A DNA stretch of 64,000 bases from Xanthomonas translucens pv. cerealis (GTDB lineage: Bacteria; Pseudomonadota; Gammaproteobacteria; Xanthomonadales; Xanthomonadaceae): contig NZ_CP038228.1 of assembly GCF_006838285.1 (NCBI RefSeq), positions 1,116,001 to 1,180,000 on the forward strand. The letters run 5' to 3'. Position 1 is the first letter of the stretch. Each line of letters begins with the position of its first letter. The notes beneath the pieces are model-generated. The model did not search any database and had not been told where the DNA came from. It saw only the letters and a program-made list of their open reading frames with translations. Below, piece after piece: positions 37,236 through 46,720 of this stretch. A program made the translations under genes and the position numbers.

Positions 37236-37802
37236 TCAACGCGGCGGATCGCGCTGCGGACTGGGGCGCTTGGCCAGCTTGCGCTGCAGCGAGCGGCGGT
37301 GCATGCCCAGCAGGCGCGCCGCGGCCGAGACATTGCCGCTGGTCTCGTGCATGGCCTGCTGGATGTGTTCCCACTGCAGGCGGCTCAGCGGGGTCATCGC
37401 GTCCGGCAATTCGAGCGCGTCGTCGTCCTCGGCGCTGTCCGCCTCCAGACTCAGTGCGCGCAGGATCATCTGCACCGTGGCCGGTTTGGGCAGGTAGTCG
37501 TCGGCGCCGAGCTTGATCGCCTCCACCGCGGTGGCGATGCTGGCGTAGCCGGTGACCAGCAGGATGCGCATGTCGGCGCGGATCGCGCGCAATGGCTGGA
37601 TCAGCGCCAGGCCGGACTCGTCGCCGAGCTTGAGGTCGATCAGCGCGTAGTCCGGCGGCGTCGCCGTGGCCAGCGCCAGCGCCGCGGCGCCGCTGTCGGC
37701 GGTCAGCGTCTCCAGCCCGCGGCGGGCGAGGGTGCGTTGCAGGGTGCGCAGGTACAGCGGGTCGTCGTCGACCAGCAGGCCCAGCGGGGCATCGATGCTC
37801 AT
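37236..37802 (-). CDS. RegA/PrrA/ActR-type response regulator
   Basis: This 188-residue regulator has a receiver domain with the acidic pair in LLVDDDP, phospho-acceptor Asp56 in ALIDLKLGDESG and Lys in YLPKPAT. An acidic linker leads to a Fis-like helix-turn-helix (LQWEHIQQAMHE, GNVSAAARLLGMHRRSLQRKLAKR). The HRRSLQRKLAKR end is the hallmark of RegA/PrrA/ActR/RoxR regulators. It overlaps its kinase gene by ATGA. Family members control redox-responsive genes; targets here are unknown. Confidence 0.88.
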   Translation of the reverse strand: MSIDAPLGLLVDDDPLYLRTLQRTLARRGLETLTADSGAAALALATATPPDYALIDLKLGDESGLALIQPLRAIRADMRILLVTGYASIATAVEAIKLGADDYLPKPATVQMILRALSLEADSAEDDDALELPDAMTPLSRLQWEHIQQAMHETSGNVSAAARLLGMHRRSLQRKLAKRPSPQRDPPR

Positions 37803-39022
37803 GCAGGGGTCTCCAGGGCGAGCAGCGGCAGGCGGAAACCGACCCGCGTGCCGTGGTCCGGCGCAGGTTGGGTCCACAGTTCGCCGCCCAGGCGTTCGAT
37901 GGTGGCATGCGACAGCGCCAGGCCCACGCCCATGCTGTCGGGCTTGCCGCTGCGGAACAGGGTGGCCGGCAGCGCGACCTGGTTGGCGTCGAAGCCGCCG
38001 CCGTAGTCGCGGACCTCGCCGACCAGTTCGCTGCCGGTGACCCGCACGCTCAGGTCCACCTGCGGATGGCCGGCGCGTTCGCCGGCATCGGCGGCGTTGT
38101 TCAGCAGTACCTGCAGGAGGTGGCCGATCGCGCTCTCCAGGCGCAGTTGCAGCGGCGCGTCGTCGTTGCGGCACAGTTGCACGGTCGGCCGCACCAGTTG
38201 CCACCGGTGCAGCACGTGCGCCAGCGCCACCGTGCCGCCGCCGGGGCGCTGCGCCGGCGCGGCCAGCGCCAGCACCCGTTCGCGGCACTGCACCAACAGT
38301 TCGCGCAGGGTTTCCAGGTCCTCGCGCAGTTCCGGCTGATCGCTCTGTTCGACGATGTCGTCGGTGAGCAGGGTCATCGTCGCCAGCGGCGTGTTCAGCT
38401 CGTGCGCGACCGAGGCGGCGTGGGTGGCCAGGGCGACGATGCCTTCGTTGCGGGCGAAGCGCTCGCGCAGCAGCGCCAGCTCGCGTTCGCGTTCTCGCAG
38501 CGATAGCGCCAGGCGGGTGGAGAACACCAGCACCACGACGGTGGACAGCAGGAAGTTGGCGGCCATGCCCCAGCGCTGCAGATCCAGGGCCTGGTGCGGG
38601 CCGCGCGGCAGCGGCAGCCCGAACAGCGCGCTGACCGCGTAGCCGGCCACACAAGCCAGCGCCACCGCCAGCGCCCAGCGCAGCGGCAGGGCCAGTGCGG
38701 CCAGCGCGATCAGCACCAGGAACAGCGAGCCGAAGGCGTTGCCGATGCCGCCGCTCCAGCCGACCATCCAGGTCAGGACGGTCACGTCGACCAGGATGTG
38801 GCCGAAGGCGGTGGCCGGCGCGGCGGTGTCGGCATGGCGCAGGCGCAGTTGCGCATACAGGTTGAACAGGGTCAACGCGGCCACGCCGGACCACAGCGGC
38901 AGCTGCGGCAGCGGCAGGCGCATCGCCCAGGTCGCGACCAGGATCGTCGCCGCCTGCCCGGCGGTGGCCAGCCAGCGCAGGCTGCACAGGGTGCGCAGGA
39001 ACGAGGCATCGGTGGAAGTCAT
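37799..39022 (-). CDS. RegB/PrrB-type redox sensor histidine kinase
   Basis: The 407-residue inner-membrane kinase has six hydrophobic segments in residues about 20-185, with no large periplasmic domain. A cytoplasmic transmitter follows with the H-box [12 protein letters not shown] and the ATP-binding blocks [18 protein letters not shown] and [16 protein letters not shown]. Between membrane helices it has GGIGNAF, matching the quinone-binding motif GGxxNPF of RegB except Phe/Pro changes. This suggests it reads quinone-pool redox state. ATG 39022 (MTSTDAS) was preferred, with ATG 39031 possible. It is coupled to the response regulator. Confidence 0.87.
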   Translation of the reverse strand: MTSTDASFLRTLCSLRWLATAGQAATILVATWAMRLPLPQLPLWSGVAALTLFNLYAQLRLRHADTAAPATAFGHILVDVTVLTWMVGWSGGIGNAFGSLFLVLIALAALALPLRWALAVALACVAGYAVSALFGLPLPRGPHQALDLQRWGMAANFLLSTVVVLVFSTRLALSLRERERELALLRERFARNEGIVALATHAASVAHELNTPLATMTLLTDDIVEQSDQPELREDLETLRELLVQCRERVLALAAPAQRPGGGTVALAHVLHRWQLVRPTVQLCRNDDAPLQLRLESAIGHLLQVLLNNAADAGERAGHPQVDLSVRVTGSELVGEVRDYGGGFDANQVALPATLFRSGKPDSMGVGLALSHATIERLGGELWTQPAPDHGTRVGFRLPLLALETPA

Positions 39023-39126
39023 GGCGCGCATCGTATGCGCTGGCGCACACGGCTGTCTGCGACAAACCGTCGCAGTCCTCGGCGCCGGGGTGGGGCGCGG
39101 ACGCCCGCTCACGCTAAAATGCGCGC

Positions 39127-40391
39127 ATGTACGACGCCGTCAGCCGACCCACCCCCCCAGCGACGCCGCGCCCTGGGCGCGCCGTTCCACCCAGCCGGTC
39201 CGCGTCGGAGGCGTCGTCGTGGGCGGCGGCAAGCCGATCGTGGTGCAGTCGATGACCAACACCGACACCGCCGACGTGGCCTCCTCGGTCAAGCAGGTGG
39301 CCGAGTTGTGGCGCGCCGGCTCGGAGCTGGTGCGGCTGACCGTCAACAACGCCGAATCGGCCGCGGCGATCCCGCGCATCGTCGACAAGCTGCGGATGAT
39401 GGGCATCGAGGTGCCGCTGATCGGCGACTTCCACTACAACGGGCACCAGCTGCTGGCCGCCGAACCGGCCTGCGCCGAGATGCTGGCCAAGTACCGGATC
39501 AACCCCGGCAACGTGGGTTTCGGCAAGAAGAAGGACACCCAGTTCGCGCAGCTGATCGAGTTCGCGCTGAAGTACGACAAGCCGGTGCGCATCGGCGCCA
39601 ACTGGGGCTCGCTGGACCAGGCGCTGGCGGCGCAGCTGATGGACGAGAATTCGCGCCGCGACACGCCGTGGGACGCCGGCCGGGTGTTGCGCGAGGCGCT
39701 GATCCGCTCGGCCCTGGATTCTGCCGAGCGCGCGGTGGAACTTGGCCTGGGCCGCGACCGCATCGTGCTCAGCTGCAAGGTCAGCGGCGTGCAGGAACTG
39801 ATCGCGGTGTACCGCGACCTGGCGCAGCGCTCGGATTTCGCGCTGCACCTGGGCCTGACCGAGGCCGGCATCGGCAGCAAGGGCATTGTCGCGTCCAGCG
39901 CGGCGCTGGCGGTGCTGATGCAGGAAGGCATCGGCGACACCATCCGCATTTCGCTGACCCCCGAGCCGGGGCAGTCGCGCACGCAGGAAGTGATCGTCGC
40001 CCAGGAATTGCTGCAGACCACCGGCCAGCGCGCCTTCACCCCGCTGGTCACCGCCTGTCCGGGCTGCGGCCGCACCACCTCCGAGTTCTTCCAGGAACTG
40101 GCCAAGGTGGTGCAGAACCACGTCCGCGCGAAGATGCCGGAGTGGAAGGTGAGCCATCCCGGGGCCGAGAACATGACCCTGGCGGTGATGGGCTGCGTGG
40201 TCAACGGGCCGGGCGAATCGCGCCACGCCAACATCGGCATTTCCTTGCCGGGTACCGGCGAGGCGCCGTCGGCGCCGGTGTTCGTCGATGGCGAAAAGAC
40301 GGTGACCCTGCGCGGCGAGAACATCGCCCACGAGTTCGTCGCGCTGATCGACGACTACGTCCAGACCAAGTATGTCCGCCGCGCCGGGTGA
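39127..40391 (+). CDS. ispG: HMB-PP synthase IspG, apparent frameshift at C7 tract
   Basis: IspG makes HMB-PP from MEcPP in the MEP isoprenoid pathway, an essential step. The main frame shows [41 protein letters not shown] and [11 protein letters not shown]. The iron-sulfur cysteines are in [14 protein letters not shown] and [12 protein letters not shown]. The expected start [11 protein letters not shown] (ATG 39127) is in a different frame. It joins the rest only if one more C is added to the C7 run at 39152-39158, giving 421 residues, the normal length. The gene is thus shifted by one base here, by sequencing error or true variation. Confidence 0.9.
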
Positions 40392-41097
40392 AACCCCGGC
40401 CGAGCAAGCCGCCGGCTTGCGTCACTGGTTGCGCCGCAACGCCTGGCGCATCGGTCTGCTGTTCGTCGGCGTGCTGCTGCCGATGGGCGTGTTCGTGGCG
40501 TTGGCCGACGAGGTCCACGCACTGGAGAACCTCTACTTCGACGAACCGTTGCTGTGGAGCATGCGCGGCCTGGCCTCGCCGGGCTGGGACCGGTTCTTTA
40601 CCGTCGTCACCAAGGCCGGCTACCAGTACGGGGTGATCCCGTTGGACACGCTGATCGTGCTGTTGTTGCTGGGCCTGCGGCGCTGGCGCGAGGCGATGTT
40701 CGCCGGCTTCTCGTTCGTCGGTTCGGCGCTATTGAACATGAGCGCCAAGCAGTTCTTCCAGCGCGACCGGCCCAGCCTGTGGGAGTCGATCGCGCCGGAG
40801 CACACCTTCAGCTTTCCCAGCGGCCACGCGATGGGCTCGATGACCCTGGCCGCGGTACTGGTCGCGCTGGCCTGGCGCAGCCGCTGGCGCTGGCCGGTGC
40901 TGCTGCTGGCAGGCACGTTCGCGCTGCTGGTCGGCGTGTCGCGGATCTACCTGGGTGTGCATTACCCCTCCGACATCCTCGGCGGCTGGTGTGCGGCGCT
41001 GGTGTGGGTGGTCGGGCTGTATTTGCTACTGTTCCGAGGCGAACGGCGGCCGCGCTGGCGCTCTCGGCGCGCGGCGCCCGATTGCGGTGCGTGGTGA
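40372..41097 (+). CDS. PAP2-family membrane phosphatase
   Basis: The 241-residue protein has about six membrane helices and the three phosphatase motifs: KQFFQRDRP (K-x6-RP), PSGHAMGS, and [12 protein letters not shown] (SR-x5-H-x3-D). Such enzymes dephosphorylate lipid pyrophosphates (undecaprenyl-PP, phosphatidylglycerol-P) at the periplasmic face. The start at 40372 lies inside the last codons of ispG, so the two may be coupled. The isoprenoid link makes an undecaprenyl-PP substrate attractive but unproven. The tail is Arg-rich. Confidence 0.88.
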   Translation: MSAAPGETPAEQAAGLRHWLRRNAWRIGLLFVGVLLPMGVFVALADEVHALENLYFDEPLLWSMRGLASPGWDRFFTVVTKAGYQYGVIPLDTLIVLLLLGLRRWREAMFAGFSFVGSALLNMSAKQFFQRDRPSLWESIAPEHTFSFPSGHAMGSMTLAAVLVALAWRSRWRWPVLLLAGTFALLVGVSRIYLGVHYPSDILGGWCAALVWVVGLYLLLFRGERRPRWRSRRAAPDCGAW

Positions 41098-41384
41098 GCT
41101 TTCGGTCGTGGTCCATCCGCGACATCTCGGCAATGCTGTGGTTGGCAACCGGTCCGCGCAGCGCTGGATGACTCTGCCTGTGTGAGTCCTCGCTGTCACA
41201 GCGCCATGCTTTCTCTCTGACGCATCGAGCGGCCTTTCCCTCGCAGACAAATGAAAAACGCCCAGCCAGTGCTGATTGCCTGCGCAAGCGCTCACGCGTG
41301 GAGCGGTTGACAAACCCCAAAGACGACGAAAACAGATGGTCGCGCAGGCCACCACCCAGCGATGTCGCCCCCAGCCGATCATTG

Positions 41385-41575
41385 CGCTCGATCTATTCCA
41401 CACACCGGCGGCGTGCCAGTCGCGCAGACGCCGCCAGCAGATCATGCCACTGCCATAGCCCAACTCCAGCGGCAGATCTTCCCGGGCGATGCAGGTGCGC
41501 GTGACGTAGAGGATGGCGTTGAGGGTTGCTGATCGCTGATGCGCGGCCGATCGCCCTTGGGCACGAGGGCTTCAC
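41385..41575 (-). pseudogene. IS5-family transposase N-terminal remnant
   Basis: On the complement strand, two frames together give the conserved start of the IS5-family transposase: VPKGDRPRISDQQ, then after a shift LNAILYVTRTCIAREDLPLELGYGSGMICWRRLRDWHAAGVWNR. Homology ends abruptly after that. The catalytic part and both ends are gone, so it cannot move. The rest of the 41098-41780 gap shows no gene. The piece marks past insertion just upstream of the effector locus. Confidence 0.75.
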
Positions 41576-41781
41576 GTGCGGAATCAGCGGCTCAATGCGC
41601 TTTCACGGCGCAATCGGAATATCTTCGCGACGGGCCATGCTCGCATTTTTGCCATTGTGTTCGGTAGTGCAAGATGGTTTGTTGGTTGCTCCAAGGCTGT
41701 ATCGCTTCCACGAAGTTTCTTGGTTTTTCTCGAATCAGAGTGCGTTGGTCGAATGCGTTTTTGAAAGTAACGCCGGCGCGC

Positions 41782-41843
41782 TTCGTGCGCTGCGACGGTG
41801 ATTCGCGCTGTCATCCCGATCGTTCGTCCATGGCTGTCAAAAT
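41782..41843 (+). promoter_or_regulatory. PIP box and -10 element of the effector operon (HrpX target)
   Basis: TTCGT at 41782-41786, exactly 15 bases, then TTCGC at 41802-41806 form a perfect plant-inducible promoter box (TTCGB-N15-TTCGB). A CAAAAT -10 hexamer (YANNNT) begins 31 bp later at 41838, within the 30-32 bp spacing required for HrpX-dependent promoters. The chaperone ATG is 62 bp beyond. Confidence 0.88.
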
Positions 41844-41905
41844 ATTGCCCAGCGGGGCAAGTTGACACATAAAACATGTCGAAATTCTCACTTTGAGGTA
41901 TCTCA

Positions 41906-42352
41906 ATGACGTCTGATCAAACTCATCACGATTCCATGGGCACGGCGTTTTTTTCCAGCCTCGGCGTACGCCTCGGGTTAACCGATGCGCTGGTGCAGCG
42001 GCTGCGCGAAGGCGAGACCGTCCTCGGACCTGCAGGCATGCTGTGCCGCGTGCATACGCGGGTGCAGGACGACGGTGTGGCAGGTTTTCCGGAAGTGATC
42101 CTGCCGTTGGCCGCACGCGAATTGGGTGGAGACGAGGTGGTGACACTGCTGGCGCTACAGGAGCAACTGCTGACCGAATACGGTTGGCGGTTGACGATGT
42201 CCAATCTCGGCTTGCTTTGTATCTGCCCGTTGTTGCTCGCGCAGACGCCTGAAGACGTGGCAGCCACCCTTGAGCGCGGACAGGTCATCGCGCGTGTCGT
42301 CTTGGATGCGTTGGTCACACAGGCCGGCAGCGCCAAGGAAGCGACCGTATGA
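41906..42352 (+). CDS. Small acidic protein, probable type III secretion chaperone
   Basis: The 148-residue protein has an acidic, leucine-rich sequence with the size and character of class I (CesT-like) type III chaperones. The N-terminal helix is FFSSLGVRLGLTDALVQRL, the central strands are GPAGMLCRVHTRV and FPEVILPLAARELG, and a Leu/Ala-rich C-terminal helix closes it (EDVAATLERGQVIARVVLDAL). GAGG lies 8 nt before ATG 41906. It is first under the PIP box, and its stop overlaps the effector start (ATGA), typical of a dedicated chaperone-effector pair. The chaperone call is inferred from size, charge and context, without a recognised motif. Confidence 0.7.
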   Translation: MTSDQTHHDSMGTAFFSSLGVRLGLTDALVQRLREGETVLGPAGMLCRVHTRVQDDGVAGFPEVILPLAARELGGDEVVTLLALQEQLLTEYGWRLTMSNLGLLCICPLLLAQTPEDVAATLERGQVIARVVLDALVTQAGSAKEATV

Positions 42353-44370
42353 AGCTCACACGCCAGAACAGCGCTCCAGCGTCTATCCCGAGTGCGTCGT
42401 CCGGGCATGCCAACGCAGTGCATCAGAGCGATGGTTTCGTGCCGGCAACGCAGCCGTCGCGCCCCGCGCCATTGGAAGGCCTATCTCCACCAAGCGCGCG
42501 TTTGCGCTCGGGTGCGCGCGCAAAGACCAACGCCAACCCAACTGGGGGCGAAGCATCCTCCACCGAAATGAGACAGCGGCACCCAGAATTCGGAGAATCT
42601 TCCCACGCTGCATCTCAGCGCGCGGACAGCAGCCATCGCGCTGTACAGCCGCGAGGCGGCCAGCAGATGGTCATCCCGTCGGCTGAGCCGGGTTCCTCTG
42701 CAGAGCGTCGTTCGGCTACTACCGACCGCCTGAAGGCGCAGCTGCGTGCCGATCTGAAGAAGCGCCCGTTTGCCGAGCCTTCGAAAGAGCAGGAGGAATT
42801 GCAGGCGCGCTACTTGCAATGGGCCGATGCCCGTCTCCAGGAACGTGCCGATGCGTTCGGACCGGACGCCGCCTACGAAGTTGCCGGGGATATGAAGGCC
42901 TTGGGCAAAAAAGCATCGCTGCCCATTGCCTACGAATGTCTCAGATCATTTCTCGTTGGCGCACTGCGCACGCCACTCGGAATTTCGGCGGCCGCCGCTT
43001 ATCAGAGCAGTCACGCTCCCGCATCCGAGCCGGTGAGTACGGCGATGCTTGCCGGGGTGATATCGGGAATGGGATCGTATACCTGCGATACGCTGTTGCT
43101 CCCCTCGATGGACCGGCGTGCCCGGGTCGCCAACCTGCCGCGTTTCCAGGCGGTCGCCCCCAAAATCCTGGTGCCAGACCCGCCTCCGGTCCTGTTGGAA
43201 ATCGCTTCGGACGGAAGCAAACGCTTCATGCGTCCCGGTGAGAACGGCACGCCGACGCGCGCTGAACTCACGGCACAGGCTTACGACCTCCGTGCGGGGA
43301 TATCCCAGCGCCAATCCACACTTGACGATACGGCGCTGGACACGATGCTGTTTAGGCCATCGATCAGCGGCGGCTTTAACGCCGCCAGGCGCACCTCAGG
43401 CGATCCGGCAACCCGTACGGCCGCTGCCGAGGTCGGCTTGAGCGCGCTCGCCATTGGCGGCGCAGGCGCTTTGCACAAAGCGCTGCTGGACGCCGCCAAG
43501 GTCATGGGGCGCACTGGTCAGGTGACGGTTCCCGATCTGTTTGGTGGGCATCAGCGCTTGAATCTGTTCGCCCTGGCATTGCCGGACAAGACACGTCCTC
43601 CGGCCACGTGGTCCGACGCCGTGCATTTTCCCGATTATGTTCTGCAGACCGGTAAGGAAGCGATGGCGCTGGCCGGTCAGGCCTTCAGCACGGCCAATGC
43701 GGCAACGACGGCACTACGCGACCTGCTGGGACGTCATATGGTCGGCAACGTGCTGTCCAATATTGCCTCGCTCGGGGCCACCAGATTGATCGCGTCCACC
43801 CTGCGCGGCGGGTATGGCGGTGGCAGCCTGCCGGGAGAGGCCGACAATTCGCCAGCATGGATGTTGCAGCAAGGAACGCAGATGTTCTTCAACGACCTGG
43901 TCTGGAATGCGTTCAAAGCCAAGAACGGTACCAACGCGACCCAGGCCACACGACTGGACCAGGAGCGTGCCATTGCGGTAGCCGAGCAGGACAGAACGAT
44001 TTCGTGCACGCCGCGGGATATCGCCAAGATTCTGGACACGACGATCGCGTTGCTTTCGCCGCCATCCGAGGCCGAGGTTGCGCGCTCGGTGGAAGAAGGC
44101 GCAGGCGTGCCGGTGCCGCTCAGCCCTGGCGCTGGCCCATTACGCGACGCTTTGCAGCAGCTAAAAGAGCAAAAAGCCACGCCGTCTGTCTTGCTTGCGG
44201 CTGTCGAAAATGCACTTGATCGGCTGGCCATGTTGCAAGAGGCCAGTGACGGTGAGCGACTGCTTGACCCCGCGTTGAGCGCCGAGTTGATCGCACAGTT
44301 GCAGACGGTTAAAACTGCCTATGGTGACAAGGAACAGCTGCGGCAGTGGCAACATGGTAGTAGGCCCTGA
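42349..44370 (+). CDS. Type III effector, XopF-like
   Basis: The 673-residue protein has a Ser/Pro/Ala-rich, Asp-poor N-terminus (residues 1-120; SAPASIPSASSGHANAV), as in Hrp-secreted effectors. The remaining body has several hydrophobic stretches (LPIAYECLRSFLVGALRTPLG, AAEVGLSALAIGGAGALHKALL, GRHMVGNVLSNIASLGATRL). Length, start (MKLTRQNSA) and the chaperone gene upstream fit the XopF family (about 670 residues). That naming is from memory of the family and could be wrong. HrpX control is supported by the PIP box. A/T-ending codons are commoner than in neighbours, suggesting transfer. Confidence 0.65.
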   Translation: MKLTRQNSAPASIPSASSGHANAVHQSDGFVPATQPSRPAPLEGLSPPSARLRSGARAKTNANPTGGEASSTEMRQRHPEFGESSHAASQRADSSHRAVQPRGGQQMVIPSAEPGSSAERRSATTDRLKAQLRADLKKRPFAEPSKEQEELQARYLQWADARLQERADAFGPDAAYEVAGDMKALGKKASLPIAYECLRSFLVGALRTPLGISAAAAYQSSHAPASEPVSTAMLAGVISGMGSYTCDTLLLPSMDRRARVANLPRFQAVAPKILVPDPPPVLLEIASDGSKRFMRPGENGTPTRAELTAQAYDLRAGISQRQSTLDDTALDTMLFRPSISGGFNAARRTSGDPATRTAAAEVGLSALAIGGAGALHKALLDAAKVMGRTGQVTVPDLFGGHQRLNLFALALPDKTRPPATWSDAVHFPDYVLQTGKEAMALAGQAFSTANAATTALRDLLGRHMVGNVLSNIASLGATRLIASTLRGGYGGGSLPGEADNSPAWMLQQGTQMFFNDLVWNAFKAKNGTNATQATRLDQERAIAVAEQDRTISCTPRDIAKILDTTIALLSPPSEAEVARSVEEGAGVPVPLSPGAGPLRDALQQLKEQKATPSVLLAAVENALDRLAMLQEASDGERLLDPALSAELIAQLQTVKTAYGDKEQLRQWQHGSRP

Positions 44371-44777
44371 GCATGCAGCCGGACGCTTGCAGGTGATTGA
44401 ACGGTGGCCGCTTGCGGGTCGCAGCCTGGCTGCACGCAGGCTTCTCGCGCTAGCGGCGACACCACCGCGCTCGGCATCCGGCACACACCGAAAAGATGGG
44501 CGGCGACTGTGGACTGCCGCTCGATCGTCGTCGTGAACGAGGATGTCGAGTGCCGCGGCCGCGGCCAGATTGCGACACGGGCTGGTCGCGGCCACGACGC
44601 CCATGCGCTGGCGCATGTCGGGCGGTGTAGACGCGGGAACCTCGATGGCGCAGGCGGGCGGTGCCGGCCGCAGCAACAGGCGACGCAACGATGCCACGCA
44701 AGCACAGGCGCCGTATCGGCGCTGATGGAATCGATCGTGCGCCCATGGATGGTGTTTGCGCAGACGTGGCGGCACCC
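44371..44777. other. Gene-free gap after the effector
   Basis: The 407-bp region between the effector stop and the convergent EamA gene shows no frame with a plausible start and codon use. A minus-strand stretch (about 44400-44680) looks weakly coding (ATSPCRNLAAAAALDILVHD) and may be a relic, but I cannot name it. Confidence 0.35.
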
Positions 44778-45683
44778 TTATTCGCCCGGTTTTGCTCCTT
44801 CCAGCGGCGCGCACGTGGCGGCGCGCTTGGCCAGGACCGATTCGCGATGCGCGATGTAGGCGTTGGCGGCGACGATGATGCTCGCGCCGAGCAGAGTATG
44901 CGCGGCGATCGCCTCGGCGAACAGCCACCAGCCAAGCAGCGCCACGAACGGCAGCTGCATGAAGCTGATCGGGGTCAGCGCCGAGACTTCGCCGATGCGC
45001 AGCGCCTGCGTCCACAGCAGTTGCCCGAGCGTGCCGAACAGGCCGGTGGCGAGCAGCCATAGCCAGTCGATGCCCTGCGGCCAGGTCCAGGCGAACAGGG
45101 CGGGCAGCAGCGACATCGGCACCCAGAACGCGTAGGTGTAGAACACCACAGTATTGGCCGCATCCACCCGTGCCAGCTGCTTGATCTGGATCGCCACCAG
45201 CGCGCCCATCACTGCCGCCAGCAGCGCGACCAGGGTGCCGGCGTTGAACGTGGCCGCGCCGGGGCGCAGGATGATCAGCACGCCGGCGAAGCCGCACAGC
45301 ACCGCCATCCAGCGCCGCAGGCGCACGTTCTCGCCCAGCCACAACGCCGCGGCCAGGGTCACGAACAGCGGCGTGGAGTAGGACAGCGCGATCGCCTGCG
45401 ACAGCGGCAGGTGGCCGATCGCCCAGAACCCGGCCAGCATCGACACCAGGCCGATCGCGGTGCGCAGCAGGTAGCGCGGCAGCTGCGCGGTACGCGGCAA
45501 CGGCTGGCCCGGGCGCAGCAGCATCGGCAGCAGGAACAGCAGGCCGAACAGGTTGCGGAAGAAGGCGATCTCCACCGTGGACAGGTGCGCGGAGGCCAGC
45601 CGGATCGCGACCACCATGAATCCGAACGACAGCGTGCTGCCCAGCATCAGCGCGGCCGCGCGCAGCGACACCGTCTGCTTCAC
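44778..45683 (-). CDS. EamA/DMT-family transporter
   Basis: The 301-residue protein has ten hydrophobic segments in two EamA repeats (residues about 8-140 and 150-285): [52 protein letters not shown] and, in the second half, [22 protein letters not shown]. It is most like the RhaT/PecM-type exporters of small metabolites. GTG 45683 overlaps the murB stop (GTGA). The frame is open further upstream only because it runs into murB. Substrate unknown. Confidence 0.82.
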   Translation of the reverse strand: MKQTVSLRAAALMLGSTLSFGFMVVAIRLASAHLSTVEIAFFRNLFGLLFLLPMLLRPGQPLPRTAQLPRYLLRTAIGLVSMLAGFWAIGHLPLSQAIALSYSTPLFVTLAAALWLGENVRLRRWMAVLCGFAGVLIILRPGAATFNAGTLVALLAAVMGALVAIQIKQLARVDAANTVVFYTYAFWVPMSLLPALFAWTWPQGIDWLWLLATGLFGTLGQLLWTQALRIGEVSALTPISFMQLPFVALLGWWLFAEAIAAHTLLGASIIVAANAYIAHRESVLAKRAATCAPLEGAKPGE

Positions 45684-46720
45684 CAGTACGCGCCGACGAT
45701 GCGCGGTTCCGGCTCCAGGATCACGCCGAAGCGCTCCAGCACCGAGGCGGAGATGCGCCGCGCCAGCGCCAGCAGCTCGGCGCCGCTGGCCTGGCCGTGA
45801 TTGACCAGCACCAGCGCGTGCGCCGCGGAGACGCCGGCGTCGCCGTCGCGGTGGCCTTTCCAGCCGCAGGCCTCGATCAGCCATGCCGCCGACAGCTTGC
45901 GCTGCTCCTCGGCATCGCCGGGGAACACCGGCAACGCTGGGTACGCGTGCTGCAACGCCTGCGCCTGCTCGGCCGGCAGCAGCGGATTCTTGAAGAAGCT
46001 GCCGGCGTTGCCGAGCACCTCCGGGTCGGGCAGCTTGCGGCGGCGGATGTTGATCACCGCCTGCGCCACGTCGGGCGCGCCGGGCATGGCGATGCCGAGC
46101 GCGTCCAGTTCCTCGCCGATGCCGGCGTAGTCCAGGCGCAGCGCATGCAGCCGCGGCAGGTTGAATTCCACCGCGGCGATCAGGTAGCGGTCGGGCTGGC
46201 GCTTGAACAGGCTGTCGCGGTAGCCGAACTCGCAGGCGGCCGCATCCAGCCGCACGAAGCGCGCGTCGGCGCGGTCGTAGGCCTCGACCACGTGCACGAA
46301 CTCGCCGACCTGCGCGCCATAGGCGCCGATGTTCTGGATCGGCGCGGCGCCGACCGTGCCGGGGATCAGCGCCAGGTTCTCCAGGCCCGACAGGCCCTGC
46401 GCCAGCGACCACATCACCAGCTCGTGCCAGCCCACCCCGGCGCCGGCGCGGACGATGGCGTAGTCCACGCGGTGTTCGAGCGTGTCGATGCTGCGGTTGG
46501 CGAAGGCCAGCACTACGCCGGGCGCGTCGCCGGCGAACAGCAAGTTGCTGCCGCTGCCCAGCGGCAGCAGCGCCGCGCCGGCCAGCTGCGGCGCCAGCAG
46601 TGCCTCGGGCAGCGCCTCGGGGGCGAAGATCTGCAGCAGCCACGGCGCCTGCGCGGCCACATGGAAGGTGTTCAGCGCCTGCAGCGGCGCATTCGCGGTC
46701 AGCGACCAGGCGTTGCTCAT
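45680..46720 (-). CDS. murB: UDP-N-acetylenolpyruvoylglucosamine reductase
   Basis: MurB reduces UDP-GlcNAc-enolpyruvate to UDP-MurNAc with FAD and NADPH. The 346-residue type I enzyme has the FAD blocks [11 protein letters not shown] and [22 protein letters not shown]. The type I loop residues FGYRDSLFK, the active-site Ser in [15 protein letters not shown] and the C-terminal Glu in [14 protein letters not shown] are also present. It is coupled to pyrD (ATGA) before it and to the EamA gene after it. Confidence 0.96.
   Translation of the reverse strand: MSNAWSLTANAPLQALNTFHVAAQAPWLLQIFAPEALPEALLAPQLAGAALLPLGSGSNLLFAGDAPGVVLAFANRSIDTLEHRVDYAIVRAGAGVGWHELVMWSLAQGLSGLENLALIPGTVGAAPIQNIGAYGAQVGEFVHVVEAYDRADARFVRLDAAACEFGYRDSLFKRQPDRYLIAAVEFNLPRLHALRLDYAGIGEELDALGIAMPGAPDVAQAVINIRRRKLPDPEVLGNAGSFFKNPLLPAEQAQALQHAYPALPVFPGDAEEQRKLSAAWLIEACGWKGHRDGDAGVSAAHALVLVNHGQASGAELLALARRISASVLERFGVILEPEPRIVGAYW

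Noticed and set aside
39089..39126. Upstream GTG as the native ispG start
   Set aside because: It stays in frame but adds an Arg-rich, non-conserved N-terminus without a ribosome site; the ATG at 39127 gives the known MYDAV start if one C is restored.
41598..41650. Earlier TTCG sequences as PIP boxes
   Set aside because: TTCGC near 41624 and TTCGG near 41660 have no second TTCGB at 15 bp spacing.
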